A stretch of 64,000 bases of DNA from JAAYUD01 sp963676865 (GTDB lineage: Bacteria > Bacteroidota > Bacteroidia > Bacteroidales > Bacteroidaceae): the NCBI GenBank assembly GCA_963676865.2, contig CAXXSS010000004.1:124001-188000 (forward strand), in the 5' to 3' direction. Position 1 is the stretch's first letter; the number at the start of each line of letters is the position of its first letter. Position numbers and translations under genes: made by a program. This document shows positions 9,101 through 19,800 of the stretch, one piece after another. Under the pieces are notes generated by a model. That model worked only from the letters and a program-made list of their open reading frames with translations, ran no database searches and had not been told where the DNA came from.

Positions 9101-9666
9101 AAAGTGATCCGACAGCTTATATGCAATATATAGGTAAGCTTGATCCTGATTTTACAGGAGGTTTGTCCACTTCTTTTCGCTACAAAATGTTTTCTCTATC
9201 TGCTAATTTCTATCTTCAGGTCGGTGGAAAACGTTTTTTGAGAGAAGCATATCCTTCATCTGTTTTGCCTACAGAATATGTAAATCTTCCTGCAGAGATG
9301 AATTATCGTTGGGTACCTGACATGACCAATGCCGTTTTCCCCGGATTGCCAGATTATGATGTCGTTAAAAATTCTGTCAAGCTGCCTAATGGCAGTACTT
9401 ATGCCACGCTCTATGCTATGTACAATTATTCTACAGCTCGTGTGGTTAGTGCTTCTTCATTTAGGTGCAATAACATTTCACTTTCATATTCTTTTCCTAC
9501 TCAATTGGCACGAAAGTTGAGATGTCAATCCCTCAGTCTATCGGCAAGTATGTCTAATCCTTTTGCGATAGTCAGCAAAAACTTCTGTGGGCAAGATTCA
9601 GAAGTGGCTTCAGGTCAACAACCACGAACAAAGTCATATTCGTTCAATCTTAATGTATCATTCTAA
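6103..9666 (+). CDS. SusC/RagA-family TonB-dependent outer-membrane transporter with STN domain
   Basis: An 1187-residue outer-membrane importer. After a signal peptide (MKRTIMLVCLALW..., ending near AVAA) comes a secretin/TonB N-terminal (STN) signalling domain at about residues 35-110, a carboxypeptidase-regulatory-like domain at about 120-195, the TonB box region (IDEVVVTGYQ), a plug (QSLQGKLAGVVV, KDASATAIYG) and a long beta-barrel. The STN domain means it can signal through FecR. ATG 6121 is an equally plausible start because the signal peptide begins there. It forms a pair with the SusD-like lipoprotein downstream. The neighbouring peptidases suggest peptide import, as in RagAB. Confidence 0.95.
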   Translation: MFKFKVMKRTIMLVCLALWISIPGTHAVAAQTLDEMRVTVNLNSVTIKEFFDVVKKQTGLNFIYNSDQAKGMPRITVRGVKEPVRELLDKVMQNVRCNYEIEGRIVTVTQQRNTQKKRKLTGIIKDSDGGILPGANIQVRNSLYRTVSDADGRYTIYISTDICTVCFSYVGMKTQNVVIKAGDANILKNITLANNTQIDEVVVTGYQDLDKKRVAGAVSVIKAEDLYLNGVNTLEQSLQGKLAGVVVTNTSGLVGVRQQTRVRGTSTLTGSQEPVWVVDGIIQEDPLPFDTQKFNSVGEITADNFDYVRNFVGNSISWLNPQDISTITVLKDASATAIYGIRAANGVIVIKTKRGKVGSMSVSYSGGLNIGERVSYNKLQLMNSKERVAVSKEIFQRGLSASWSNNTIGYAGALNQYLNKQITADQFEALVSKMETTNTDWFKLLFRNPISHNHALSFSGGSEKARFYSSLGYNSTKGTAIGNESESYNSSVGMNLDFSEKFHLSTRLSGSYSTTDGFFQIDPYSYASTTNRAIPAYNDDGSLSYYQNQNYGKFLFNIINERNQTGVQNKSLSVNSSINLNYDFTRSLKFQSLFSLSVSSQSGESYATERSALITAIRLYELGTVKPNDALYRSSRLPVGGEYLTNDTRSNTWNWRNSISYDHVFNKVHALTMMLGIEASSTHYTGNTGTQYGYMRDRGKSFAQVPLTIVNGTTTMENSLLKNAPLPTITDQKTNSMGTYFTLNYAYDNRYVANLSVRFDASNRFGRNTNENFNPAWAGGLRWNMANEKWFSHQQIFSDVSIRGSFGYQRNMASNYSPTLILKIPSAGVSSGAVDVNTGDYLLDISQLPYEDLRWEKTISQNYGIDMGIFKNKISLSFDYYIKKGKDMITSLLLPREYGIENMPVNGGSMTNRGYELSVAFTPIRSKDFTWSMSLNTSKNFNKVTAVNTQNMSWKTAVGGSFYKAGYATHSLWAFRYKGIDQTNGYPIIDLTTDGKSDPKSDPTAYMQYIGKLDPDFTGGLSTSFRYKMFSLSANFYLQVGGKRFLREAYPSSVLPTEYVNLPAEMNYRWVPDMTNAVFPGLPDYDVVKNSVKLPNGSTYATLYAMYNYSTARVVSASSFRCNNISLSYSFPTQLARKLRCQSLSLSASMSNPFAIVSKNFCGQDSEVASGQQPRTKSYSFNLNVSF

Positions 9667-9679
9667 AGTAAAAGCCGAA

Positions 9680-11152
9680 ATGAAAAAAAATAAATATCAA
9701 TATAAATTGTTGTTGGGGCTCATGATATCGTTCTTGTTGTCCTTGACTTCATGTGCTCATTTCTTTGACGAATCGAGTCAAGATGAGATTAAACCTTCTT
9801 CGGTCGACGATATTAAAGCGATGATGTATAAGGAAGCTTATCCTTATATGCTTACTTCCAGTACATACCTTAACTTGCTTACTGACGAGATACAATGCAA
9901 TGGCTTGTTAGATGCTACTTATGCACCTCAACACAAAGCTGGTACGCCTATCTTTACGTTTGATCCAACAATGTTCGATGCCGTAAATATCATACCGGAC
10001 GAGAGTAATTCTTGGAAATTAATCTATGAGAAAATTATGGGTTGTAATGTGGTAAAAGATTATTTACCCAAAGTATCGGGCACGGATACAGAGAAAAATG
10101 CTCTCTTGGGACAAGTTCTTTTTCTTCGTGCTTTCTATTATCTTAAATTGGCGATGATCTATTGCCAGCCCTATAATGGGAAAAATATTAATCCCGATAC
10201 GGCCTTGGGGCTTTCATTGCAACTGACTATGGACGTGTCTGACAAATTCCCTTCCAGATCAACGCTGCGTGAGACGTATACTCAGATTGAAAAAGATTTA
10301 TTGGAATCAGCCTCTTTATTGAAGGATAATTATAAAGCCGATTCCCCGTTTCGTGTAGATCAGTTGGCTGCAAATATTCTACTTTCCAGACTTTATCTTT
10401 ATATGGGGCGTACCGAAGATATGGCAAACGTAGTGAAATATGCCGACTTAGCTATGGCACAAGGGCCATCTCTCACCAATTTTGCCTCTTTTAAATCGCA
10501 ATTTGGAGCTAGAGGTGTTTATAATATTGATATTAGTCCGGAAGTCGTTTGGGTATATGGATCTCCTAGTTTTAAAAATGGTACTTATTATATACAAGCT
10601 CTTGCTGCAAGCGGAGGAAAGCCTCCGTATGTAACATCTAATATGCTGAAAAGTTTGTACAATGCCAACGATTTGAGGTTAGCTTCTTTTTTTGCTGGAG
10701 GAACTTTATATTCTTATAAAGTGGGTTCTTTGACTTCCAATTATGGAGATGCCGGGATCAGAATGGCCGAAGTTTATCTAAATCGTGCCGAAGCATTAAT
10801 CCGGCAATATAAAATAGACGCCGATCCGGCTAAATGCACTAAGGCATTAAACGATCTGAACACCTTGCGTAGGTCACGTTATGCCAGTCAAACCTATACC
10901 GATATTAATATTACCGATCCGGATGCCTTGTTGGCTTTTTGTTTGCAAGAACGTCAACGTGAACTGTGTTTAGAAGAAGGATTCCGCTGGTCTGATATTA
11001 AACGCTTGGGATTATCTGTGTCGCACCATTATATTGACGCTGACGGCAATGGTAATGATTATACTTTAGAGTCAAATTCTTTGTTATATGCTCTACCTAT
11101 ACCTTACGATGCTATTGATAGAAATAATAAATTAGATCAAAACCCCAGATAA
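9680..11152 (+). CDS. SusD/RagB-family substrate-binding lipoprotein
   Basis: A 490-residue surface lipoprotein that forms the lid of the SusC-type channel. The lipobox ends at Cys25 (LLSLTSC). TPR-like helices run through the middle (LLGQVLFLRAFYYLKLAM at about residues 144-161), and the C-terminal part has the family pattern IRMAEVYLNRAEALIR and ERQRELCLEEGFRWSDIKR. The open frame extends upstream into susC, but ATG 9680 gives a proper signal peptide 13 bases after the SusC stop. Ligand type cannot be read from sequence; the operon context suggests peptides. Confidence 0.94.
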   Translation: MKKNKYQYKLLLGLMISFLLSLTSCAHFFDESSQDEIKPSSVDDIKAMMYKEAYPYMLTSSTYLNLLTDEIQCNGLLDATYAPQHKAGTPIFTFDPTMFDAVNIIPDESNSWKLIYEKIMGCNVVKDYLPKVSGTDTEKNALLGQVLFLRAFYYLKLAMIYCQPYNGKNINPDTALGLSLQLTMDVSDKFPSRSTLRETYTQIEKDLLESASLLKDNYKADSPFRVDQLAANILLSRLYLYMGRTEDMANVVKYADLAMAQGPSLTNFASFKSQFGARGVYNIDISPEVVWVYGSPSFKNGTYYIQALAASGGKPPYVTSNMLKSLYNANDLRLASFFAGGTLYSYKVGSLTSNYGDAGIRMAEVYLNRAEALIRQYKIDADPAKCTKALNDLNTLRRSRYASQTYTDINITDPDALLAFCLQERQRELCLEEGFRWSDIKRLGLSVSHHYIDADGNGNDYTLESNSLLYALPIPYDAIDRNNKLDQNPR

Positions 11153-11162
11153 TGATTAAACA

Positions 11163-12110
11163 ATGAAAACGATATACAACAAAATAAACTATTGTGCGGC
11201 AATTATTATATTGCTCTGCGTAATGTCGGCTTGTGGTTATTCGGAAGATGAATTGACCCCATCGGGCGATGCGTTGACTTATAAATTACCACAAGGAAAC
11301 AATGACTATGATCAAACAATTGTTGATTATTACAATAAATATGGTACCTATATATTATATAAATATACTGACAAGGACGCTTATTGGACTCCATCTGGAT
11401 GGAAAAATGCGGGAAACGGTGGTTTTACGGTTCTTCCTGTTGATTCCACTAATATAAGGCGACAACTTTCTCTGATCAAAGAACTCTGGTTTGATTCTTA
11501 TAACGATGCTTTTTTGAAAGCAAATCTGCCTGCCAAAATATTGCTTTGTGCAGAGGTCGATTCTCTCGTTCCTAATTTCTCTACAAATCCTATATCATAT
11601 CTTGGAGTTAAGGTCGGAGCATGGTATAATTATTATAATATATGTGTGGGCTATGGCGATGGAACGACAAGCACTCAGTTGTCTGCCACTGACAAACGGA
11701 AGCTTAAAGATAAATGGAATCGAATATTTGTTAAAAATATTGTGGATAGAGGAGCAGTTGCTATACCGGCTGAATTCAGTAGTGGCGTTAACTATACAAG
11801 TGTCACAAGTTTAAGTTCGAATAGTAAGCTATGGGCTTTAGGTGCTTTGAGCCCCGGTTATAGTGCTACACCTATTCGAGATTGGGGCTATTTCATGCTC
11901 ATGATGATATGTCATTCCGAAACATTTCTCAATACTGTTCCATCTAGTATTAGCGATTCGAATACTACAGAAGCTTCTTGGCAGGGAATTTTGACTCCTA
12001 CTAAAGATACTAATGGGCTTCTGAAAAAACGATATAACATGGTACGCAATTATTACATTCAAAATTATAATATTGATTTGCAACAAATCGGAAATAATTT
12101 AAATAACTAA
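11163..12110 (+). CDS. Lipoprotein related to putative zinc metallopeptidases (Mx1-like), zinc motif absent
   Basis: A 315-residue lipoprotein (lipobox ending in Cys24, VMSAC). Several segments resemble the zinc-binding metallopeptidase lipoproteins often encoded after SusCD pairs: YYNKYGTYILYKY near residue 57, IKELWFDSYNDAF near 103, and the end with NYYIQNYNIDLQQI. The HExxH helix expected in the middle is not present: the corresponding stretch reads WNRIFVKNIVDRGAV, and the later acidic motif reads WGYFMLMMICHSE. I infer a non-catalytic, possibly peptide-binding relative. The family assignment is from memory of pattern and is moderately sure. Confidence 0.6.
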   Translation: MKTIYNKINYCAAIIILLCVMSACGYSEDELTPSGDALTYKLPQGNNDYDQTIVDYYNKYGTYILYKYTDKDAYWTPSGWKNAGNGGFTVLPVDSTNIRRQLSLIKELWFDSYNDAFLKANLPAKILLCAEVDSLVPNFSTNPISYLGVKVGAWYNYYNICVGYGDGTTSTQLSATDKRKLKDKWNRIFVKNIVDRGAVAIPAEFSSGVNYTSVTSLSSNSKLWALGALSPGYSATPIRDWGYFMLMMICHSETFLNTVPSSISDSNTTEASWQGILTPTKDTNGLLKKRYNMVRNYYIQNYNIDLQQIGNNLNN

Positions 12111-12112
12111 AC

Positions 12113-14518
12113 ATGCGATATATATGGATATTTTTATGCTGCGCCTTTTATGCGCAGCATATTCAAGCAACCAACAACTCTTCCGATACGCTATCCGCTA
12201 GCAAAACAGAAGCGATTAGTTCTTTTATAAAAAGTTCTTCATACAAATCCGCAGGCTTTGTCAATATCTATCAACAAGATGGGAAATACTATATGGAAGT
12301 TCCTGACGACAAACTTCAGCGTGATATTTTGGTTACTATTACTATTTTAAAAGGATCGGCACGAAAAGAACGAAAACCGGAAATGCGTTTCGGATATGGG
12401 GGTGATTCAGTATTTGATACAATGATTCGAATGCTGAAAAAAGGAAATAAAATAGAAATTGTAACTCCACAAATCGCATATCAGACTGATAGTACTTATA
12501 TGTATTCGTCTTATTTCAAGAAGGATATTCCCTCCGTATTACTATCACTACCTATTATAGCTACATCGGCAACTTCGTCGTTGATAGATATTACTGAAGT
12601 AATGAATAGCGATAGTCAACTGTTTTCTTTACGCGGAATTGCTGACGACTTGAAACTTGGTGGTTATCGATCCGATCAAACAGATATTATTAGTGTACAG
12701 TCTTTTCCTACGAACGTTAATTTCCAATCATATCGGAGTTATCAACTTCAAAATACCAAAAGCGACTATCCAAGTTCGCGCTGGGAAATAAGCGCATCTT
12801 GGTTGCTATTGCCGCAAACGCCTATGTTGCCCCGAATAGCCGACGAACGTGTCGGATATTTCGCTTATCCCCTCAATGGTATTCCACTTAACAATGATCA
12901 GTTGCAAATACGTACTCCTATAGCAGCTCATTGGCGTTTGGAACCCAAGCCCGAAGATATGGAGCGATATAAACGTGGGGAGCTGGTTGAACCGGTCAAG
13001 CCAATTGTTTTCTATATTGATCGTGCTACCCCTTCTTTTCTAGTTCCATATTTAATTAAAGCTGTAAATATATGGCAACCTGTTTTCGAAAAAGCAGGAT
13101 TTAAAAACGCTATACATGCCGAATTGGCTCCTTCCGATTCATTGTATAATGAGGGTGATGCTCGTTATTCATTAGTATCTTACAAAGCATCGCCTATTCC
13201 TAATGCTTATGGACCGATGATTGTAGATCCTCGCTCGGGTGAAATCATGGCTTCGCATATTGCTCTCTATCACTCTGTACTAAGTTTATTGCAGCGTTGG
13301 TATTTTGTAATGTGTAGTACTGTAGACAAACGTGCACGCGAATATCCTCTTCCGCAAGATTTGATGGGCGAATTGGCAGCTACCGTGTTAACTCATGAGG
13401 TGGGGCATACCTTGGGCTTACGACACAATTTTGTAGGCAGTACGGCTTATCCAACAGATAGCCTTCGTTGTGCCGAATTTATTCGAAAGAATGGATTGGG
13501 AACATCAGTAATGGATTATCAAAGATTTAATTATATCGCTCAGCCTGGAGATAAACTTACTCCTGCCGATCTATTGCCTCGTATCGGTGCATACGATAAT
13601 TTTGCTATTGAATGGGGCTATCGGTTATTACCTGATAATATGACTATTGTGCAGCAAACCGATAGTTTACGTCATTGGGTGGATGAGAAGCGCAAAGATC
13701 GTCGTTTACTTTATATTGTGGAATCTACATTGGGAGATCCGCGGGTGCAATCTGAAGATAGTAGTGACGATGATGTAAAGGCCAATACGTATGGTATGGA
13801 AAATCTAAAGCGCATTATGACTCATTTAGAAGAATGGAATCCTAAAAATGATTCGGACTTTTTTGTTTTGCGCAAACGTTATCTGTCCGTTCAGAATCAG
13901 TATATGAATTATATTGGTCATGTACTTCGTATCATTGCGGGACATTATGCCGATAAGCCGGAAAGAGATGAGTCGTTAATTGTATACAAGCCTGTTCCGC
14001 GCGATAAGCAAGAGGCTGCTCTTGATTTCCTGGATAAATATTTTTTCCGTGATCAGAATTGGTTATTTCCTAAAAAAATAATGGACAAGACAAATATTGA
14101 TGATACCTATATCTTTGGACCGATAGTTTCTAATATGGGAAAGGTTGTAGTAAAATCTTCTGCTTTGTTAAAAGAAAAGCAACTCGATCCAAATGCTTTC
14201 TCTTTCGAAGAATTTGCCGATAAGATTTATTCTTATGCATTTGGTAATGTTAGTATACAGCAGCCTTTATCACCTTATCAAAAAGCAATTCAGAATACTT
14301 TAGTAGAGCAACTTGCTATTAATACAGAAAATCAAGTAAATCTTTCTAATGGGGTGTCATTAGTATATAAGAGCATCATGTCGCGTATTAAAAAAAGAGC
14401 CATAGATGCGAGTCATACGGCCAAAGATGAACTTACTGGCATCCACTATAAATCACTTTACCGTTTTATTACCTTATGGGAAAATGAAAAGAATAAATCT
14501 TTAATTGATAATAATTAA
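12113..14518 (+). CDS. Zinc-dependent metalloprotease (DUF5117/DUF4953 type)
   Basis: An 801-residue secreted or periplasmic protease with a signal peptide (residues 1-19). The zinc motif HEVGHTLGLRHN starts at His428, and SVMDYQRFNY some 40 residues later matches a Met-turn, so the metzincin-like active site is complete. The N-terminal part (GKYYMEVPDDKLQRDILV) is of the DUF5117 type, and the region after the Met-turn (YDNFAIEWGYR) of the DUF4953 type. It starts two bases after the previous stop. It probably trims peptides before or after SusCD uptake. Confidence 0.88.
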   Translation: MRYIWIFLCCAFYAQHIQATNNSSDTLSASKTEAISSFIKSSSYKSAGFVNIYQQDGKYYMEVPDDKLQRDILVTITILKGSARKERKPEMRFGYGGDSVFDTMIRMLKKGNKIEIVTPQIAYQTDSTYMYSSYFKKDIPSVLLSLPIIATSATSSLIDITEVMNSDSQLFSLRGIADDLKLGGYRSDQTDIISVQSFPTNVNFQSYRSYQLQNTKSDYPSSRWEISASWLLLPQTPMLPRIADERVGYFAYPLNGIPLNNDQLQIRTPIAAHWRLEPKPEDMERYKRGELVEPVKPIVFYIDRATPSFLVPYLIKAVNIWQPVFEKAGFKNAIHAELAPSDSLYNEGDARYSLVSYKASPIPNAYGPMIVDPRSGEIMASHIALYHSVLSLLQRWYFVMCSTVDKRAREYPLPQDLMGELAATVLTHEVGHTLGLRHNFVGSTAYPTDSLRCAEFIRKNGLGTSVMDYQRFNYIAQPGDKLTPADLLPRIGAYDNFAIEWGYRLLPDNMTIVQQTDSLRHWVDEKRKDRRLLYIVESTLGDPRVQSEDSSDDDVKANTYGMENLKRIMTHLEEWNPKNDSDFFVLRKRYLSVQNQYMNYIGHVLRIIAGHYADKPERDESLIVYKPVPRDKQEAALDFLDKYFFRDQNWLFPKKIMDKTNIDDTYIFGPIVSNMGKVVVKSSALLKEKQLDPNAFSFEEFADKIYSYAFGNVSIQQPLSPYQKAIQNTLVEQLAINTENQVNLSNGVSLVYKSIMSRIKKRAIDASHTAKDELTGIHYKSLYRFITLWENEKNKSLIDNN

Positions 14519-14528
14519 TTTCGCACAA

Positions 14529-16859
14529 ATGAAATCAACGCATATATTAGTATTGTTATTTGTTTCACTTCTCTTGTCTCTTCCTACAGGAGCTAGAAAC
14601 GCTAAAGGGGATAGCCTCTCTACAACTTATACTCGTTTTTCTTCGCAAAAGGGAATGGTAGTATATAAAGGATTTTATACGGTTTACAAATTGGACAATA
14701 AATATTTCTTAGAAATACCTAAGAATGGTTTGGATAAAGATATACTGATTACAGCACAAGTTGTCAAAGGGGCTTCGGGATATGTATCTGATGCCAGCGG
14801 CGTAATAAGTTTTTCGAAAGGGAAAGGAAATAGCCTGTATCTGATGCGTCATTATCCAATGGACGTATCTTCTGATTCTACCGATCTTTGTATGATGAGT
14901 TCAATCATTAAATCGGGTATGCGTCCCATTGAAAGTACTTATTCTTTGGTTACTATGGGCCCTTCTGGATCGTATATCATAGAGATAACCAAAGATCTGA
15001 ATATGGTAAATGGGTTGTTCAGTGTTAGCTCTAATAGTAGTTTATCTCATCCCGATCCTACTTTATCGAGTATCGATGGTGTGCGTATGATACCCCAAGG
15101 AGTCGCATTTCAAGTTACCCGTAGTCAGATAGACAATGTCGTAATTTCTCAGGATGGAAGGAAAGCTGATATGGCCTATACTTTCGGATTAGAGTTCGTC
15201 TTTCAGCAATTGTCGGAGCGTCGATTCACAATGAAAGAAGCACAGCCTGCTTTTGGTTTCGAGACCATAAGCCGTACCGAATATGATACTAAGCAATACC
15301 TTGCTCGTCAGAAAGAATATATTCTGCGTTGGTTGCTTACTGCATCTAAAAGCAATCTAAATCGCCAACATAAAGGCTTGAGCATTCGCCCCGAAGAACA
15401 AATATGCATTTATATCGACCCCATTACTCCAAAGCCTTTTGTTGAATGCGTTCATAAAGCTGTTAAGCAATGGGAAGATGCTTTCTTGAAAGCTGGCTGG
15501 AGGGATGTGTTCCGTTTTAGTTCGGACGATAATGATGCTTCTTTGTGTTATCGCCATATTCTATTCTGTTGGGGAAATTCGGCTTCAGGAATACGTTCGA
15601 ATAAAATATATGATCCTGTCACAGGTGAAATTCTTACAGCTCGTATCAATATTCTCGATTTTGCTGCTGATAATTTGTTACCTGTTTATTTTCTGCAATG
15701 TGGTGATGTAGATAATCGTATTCTGTCCGATGTTCATAGCTTGGAAGTTCGAAAAGATGTGTTTACTGCACAAATTGCTTCGGCATTCAGTGAAGTTTTC
15801 GGATTGAAATCTAATAAATCGGGCTATACGGCATTTAGTCTCGAACAATTGCGTTCTAATAACTGGCTTCAGCAATATGGTACTACAGCGTCAATAACGG
15901 GGGGCGTTACTTTTAATTTTATGGCTCGTCCTCAGGACGGTGTCACTTCTGCGAATTTGTTACCACGTGTATCCACATACGATTGGGACGCTATTAAATA
16001 CGCTTATGGTAGCGGAGCTTCTATTCCATCTCTGAAATCTTCTTTTTATACGGCAGAAGATAAATTGAGTCCATATGCACAAAATGGATTTTTATCGAAT
16101 AATACCATGGAATCTGCCACTTCGGGTATTGACAATATCAAAAAGGTATATGCCGAATTGAACAACCGTGTCAATCGTCTGCCTGCCGATCAAAACAAAT
16201 GGAGCACTGTAGCAGATTTGACGATGAGGTCGTTAGTCCTTTATCAGTCTTATCTTACTCAGATAAATTCATTGGTCGGGGGACGTATCAATCATCCTAT
16301 TATTCGAGGTGTGAATGAAACATCTACGACCTATGTGCCACGTAACCAACAAGTAGAGGCATTGCAATATTTGGAAAATCAGATATACACTAACGCACCG
16401 CAGTGGGTAATGAGAAAAGACCTTAAGCAGGCTACAGGATATGATTTCAACGATATGATGATGGGATTGGCTGTTGCTCTTTATAAACATTACATAGATA
16501 AAGATGTTATTCAGATATTAATTGATAGTGAAAATCAATCGGGTAGTAATGCTTTTACTGCAAAAGATTTGTTTGCTTATTTGGATAGAGTTATCTTCGA
16601 AAATTTTAGTAACACCAAGCCTGTATCTTCATACAAACAAGGTCTACAATCTACCTTTATTAATAATTTGGTATCTGTGGTAGCAAAAAACAATCTATCC
16701 GGAGGACTATCTAATGAGGCTATTACAGTACTTCACAATTATTTTATAGAAACGGCCAATAAAATAATCAATTTAAGTAAAACTCATACTGACGAGAAGA
16801 CAAGAGCCAGTTATGCTCTAATGGTGATAAGGATGAATAAGGAGTATTTTAACAAATAA
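14529..16859 (+). CDS. Metalloprotease homologue without zinc ligands (pseudoprotease)
   Basis: A 776-residue paralogue of the preceding protease with a signal peptide (MKSTHILVLLFVSLLLSL). The order of domains is the same (GFYTVYKLDNKYFLEIPKN at the start, YDWDAIKYAYG after the core), but the zinc helix is replaced by AQIASAFSEVFGLKSN and the Met-turn region by GGVTFNFMARP, so none of the three zinc histidines remains. It is intact over its full length, which argues for a kept non-catalytic role such as a partner of the active enzyme. ATG 14529 is preferred over ATG 14505, which lies inside the upstream gene and lacks a signal peptide. Confidence 0.82.
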   Translation: MKSTHILVLLFVSLLLSLPTGARNAKGDSLSTTYTRFSSQKGMVVYKGFYTVYKLDNKYFLEIPKNGLDKDILITAQVVKGASGYVSDASGVISFSKGKGNSLYLMRHYPMDVSSDSTDLCMMSSIIKSGMRPIESTYSLVTMGPSGSYIIEITKDLNMVNGLFSVSSNSSLSHPDPTLSSIDGVRMIPQGVAFQVTRSQIDNVVISQDGRKADMAYTFGLEFVFQQLSERRFTMKEAQPAFGFETISRTEYDTKQYLARQKEYILRWLLTASKSNLNRQHKGLSIRPEEQICIYIDPITPKPFVECVHKAVKQWEDAFLKAGWRDVFRFSSDDNDASLCYRHILFCWGNSASGIRSNKIYDPVTGEILTARINILDFAADNLLPVYFLQCGDVDNRILSDVHSLEVRKDVFTAQIASAFSEVFGLKSNKSGYTAFSLEQLRSNNWLQQYGTTASITGGVTFNFMARPQDGVTSANLLPRVSTYDWDAIKYAYGSGASIPSLKSSFYTAEDKLSPYAQNGFLSNNTMESATSGIDNIKKVYAELNNRVNRLPADQNKWSTVADLTMRSLVLYQSYLTQINSLVGGRINHPIIRGVNETSTTYVPRNQQVEALQYLENQIYTNAPQWVMRKDLKQATGYDFNDMMMGLAVALYKHYIDKDVIQILIDSENQSGSNAFTAKDLFAYLDRVIFENFSNTKPVSSYKQGLQSTFINNLVSVVAKNNLSGGLSNEAITVLHNYFIETANKIINLSKTHTDEKTRASYALMVIRMNKEYFNK

Positions 16860-16863
16860 GAAT

Positions 16864-19800
16864 ATGAGAGAAATGAGGAAAATAAAGAGGCGTTACTTTG
16901 TGTTGTGTGTCCTTATTTTATCGTTATGCTGCTCTTTAAAGGCTCAACATCGCGAAATCGCTTTTGAACATACTACTTTACAAGAAGCACTGAAAAAGGC
17001 GGCGGCGCAAAATAAAATATTGTTTGTCGATTGTTATACCAACTTCTGTGGCCCATGCAAAGCAATGGCTGCTACCGTATTCAAGACAGACAGTGTGGCT
17101 GACTTCTTTAATAAAACATTCGTGAACCTTAAGCTCGATATGCTTTCGGAAGACGGAAAGAAATATACTGCTGTCTATAAAGTGGGTGCCTATCCAACTT
17201 TTTTGTTGCTTGATGGTGCCGGCAAGGAAATATATAAATTTGTAGGTGGGCAACCAGCCGATAAATTTATGGCACAAATCAGGAGTGGTATGAATCCTAA
17301 GAACCACTTGTTGGCTATGAACAAAATGTATGCTTCGGGAAAATATACTGATGCTTTCATGCAAGAATATATTAAGCAGAAGATAAAAATGTTCGAATTG
17401 AAAGATGCAAAGAATTTAGCAAAACAATATATCGAGAAATTGCCTGTGGAGCGTCGCTCGTTACCCGAAAACTGGTTTCTCTACAGTGAACGCTATTTAA
17501 TCGGCATGAAGGCTTTCGACTCTAATTATCTATTGGAGCATTGGTCTGATTTCTTGAAACCTATAGGTAATAATAAAGTCTATAATCAAATAGGAGCATT
17601 GTATCGCGATATTACTGACAATGTTCTTCAAGGCTGGTATTTTAGAGACTTTAAGTCCGATCCCGCCGACTTTGACTATTATGCTCAACGTATGGCTAGT
17701 ATCTCGACTATGCCTTATCAGCAAGACTATCTGACTATGATGGATGTTTGTAAGGCTTTGTGTTTAAAAGATACTGTTACCGTACGCCAATTATTGTGCG
17801 AGAAACTTCCTGACTTTTGTGTAGAGAATCAGCAGATATTATTTGGGGCCATGTCTCATATATTACCACCAAGAGGTGCTTTATTGCACGATTTGGCTAT
17901 AAAAATAGTTCGCAGTGGTAAAAAATCAAATTTGTACAATTATCTAAGATCTTTCTTAAAACCCGAAGAAATTTATGAAGGTGAAAAGTATGATGTGCCT
18001 AATTTAAAAACAAAAATAGGTTCGACGAGTATTATTCCTTTTTTCCATGCTACCAAAAATATATTTTGGTATTGGTTCGAGGATAGTAATGATAAAACTC
18101 ACTATTATGCGTATGATGTTCGAAAGGGAAAGTACGAATTATACAATGAACATATTGTAGATAGTTTGAAACATATAATATTTCCTCACGATAAATATGA
18201 ACCGAATGTGAATTATACTCCCGAATTTCAGGGAGATACGCTATTGGCTAAAGTCACAATTAAGAATAAAATATATGTATACAACGATTCATCGCGCACT
18301 TTAATTCCATCTGTCCCAAAAGAATATCAAAAGATAACTTCTGGTCTGTCTCCCGATTCGATATATAAGATAATAGTCGAAAATCATAATCTATGGCAGG
18401 AAGATATGTCTACCCATCAGCGCAAACAGTTGACTTTTGATGGGGATAAAGATTATGAGTATGTGCTAGCTGATTTGGGATGGCTTTCGTCCAGCCGTTA
18501 TTATATCACTCGCAATGATTCACGCAATGTCAGAACATTATCTGTTTTATATTCAGCGGCTCGTCCTGTCCCTATCGTTTCTACTTATAAGTACGAACTG
18601 CCTGGCGATACCGTAGTCGCTATGCAGCAGTTGTTTATCGGTGACGTTCAAAAAGGGGTGATCTCAAAAATAAATGTAAGTAAATGGCGTTGGCAACAAT
18701 TGGAAATATTGAAAGTGAAGGATGTAGCGGACAAGGTTTATTTTTTAAGATCGAAACGTACTCGTGATGAAGCTGAACTTTGTACGGCCGATGCTGTTAG
18801 TGGTGAGGTAAAAATAATTGTTAATGAAATAAGTAAACCTTATTTAAATAAAGAGCTTTTCCGAATCCAAGTAGAAAATAAGGGGAATGATATTTTTGTG
18901 TGGTCCGATCGCACCGGATGGGGACATATTTACCACTATTCCGCTACGGGAAAGTTACTTAATCCTGTCACCTCTGGCGCATGGACAGCTGGCCGTGTTC
19001 TGAAAGTAGATAATCAAAACCACCGTTTGTATTTATATGGTTATGGACGTGAGAAAGGAATTAATCCGAATTATGCTTTTCTTTATGGAGTTGATTTTAA
19101 TGGGAAGCACTTGAAGTGCCTCACTCCTGAAAATGCTTCTCATAATGTGTCTATAAATCCAACGATAGATTTGTTTGTAGACAATTATTCCAGAATCGAT
19201 ACAATTCCTCAAGTTTGTGTACGCTCTATAGACGGTAAACTGCTTTCAACGATAGAGCGTATTGATGTGTCTAAACTGTTGTCTTATGGCTGGAAGTATC
19301 CCGAACAGTTTACAGTAAAAGCTGCAGATGGTGTAACCAACCTCTATGGTATCATGTGGAAACCGTATGATTTTGATCCTAATAAAAAGTATCCTATCGT
19401 GTCTCAAGTTTATCCGGGACCTTTTACAGAAACGGTGTGGACCGATTTTACCGTATTTGATCGTTATAATAATACGGCATTGGCACAACGAGGCATTATT
19501 GTTGTGTGCATGGGGCATCGAGGCGGCTCTCCATATCGTGATAAAAAGTATGCTACCTACTGTTATGGAAATCTAAGAGATTATGCTCTTGCCGATGATA
19601 AGTGTGGCTTGGAGCAGCTTGCTAAGAAATATCCTTTCATAGACATTAATCGAGTAGGTGTTTTTGGACATTCGGGTGGGGCTGCAATGGCTGTAAGTGC
19701 TATGTGTACTTACCCTGATTTTTATAAAGTAGGAGTCGCTTCTTCGGGCAATCACGATAATACGATTTATAATAGAACCTGGGGTGAAACCTATCAAGGA

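Noticed and set aside
11163..12110. Calling this gene a functional zinc peptidase from its operon position
   Set aside because: The HExxH motif is not present in the translated sequence; only family resemblance is claimed.
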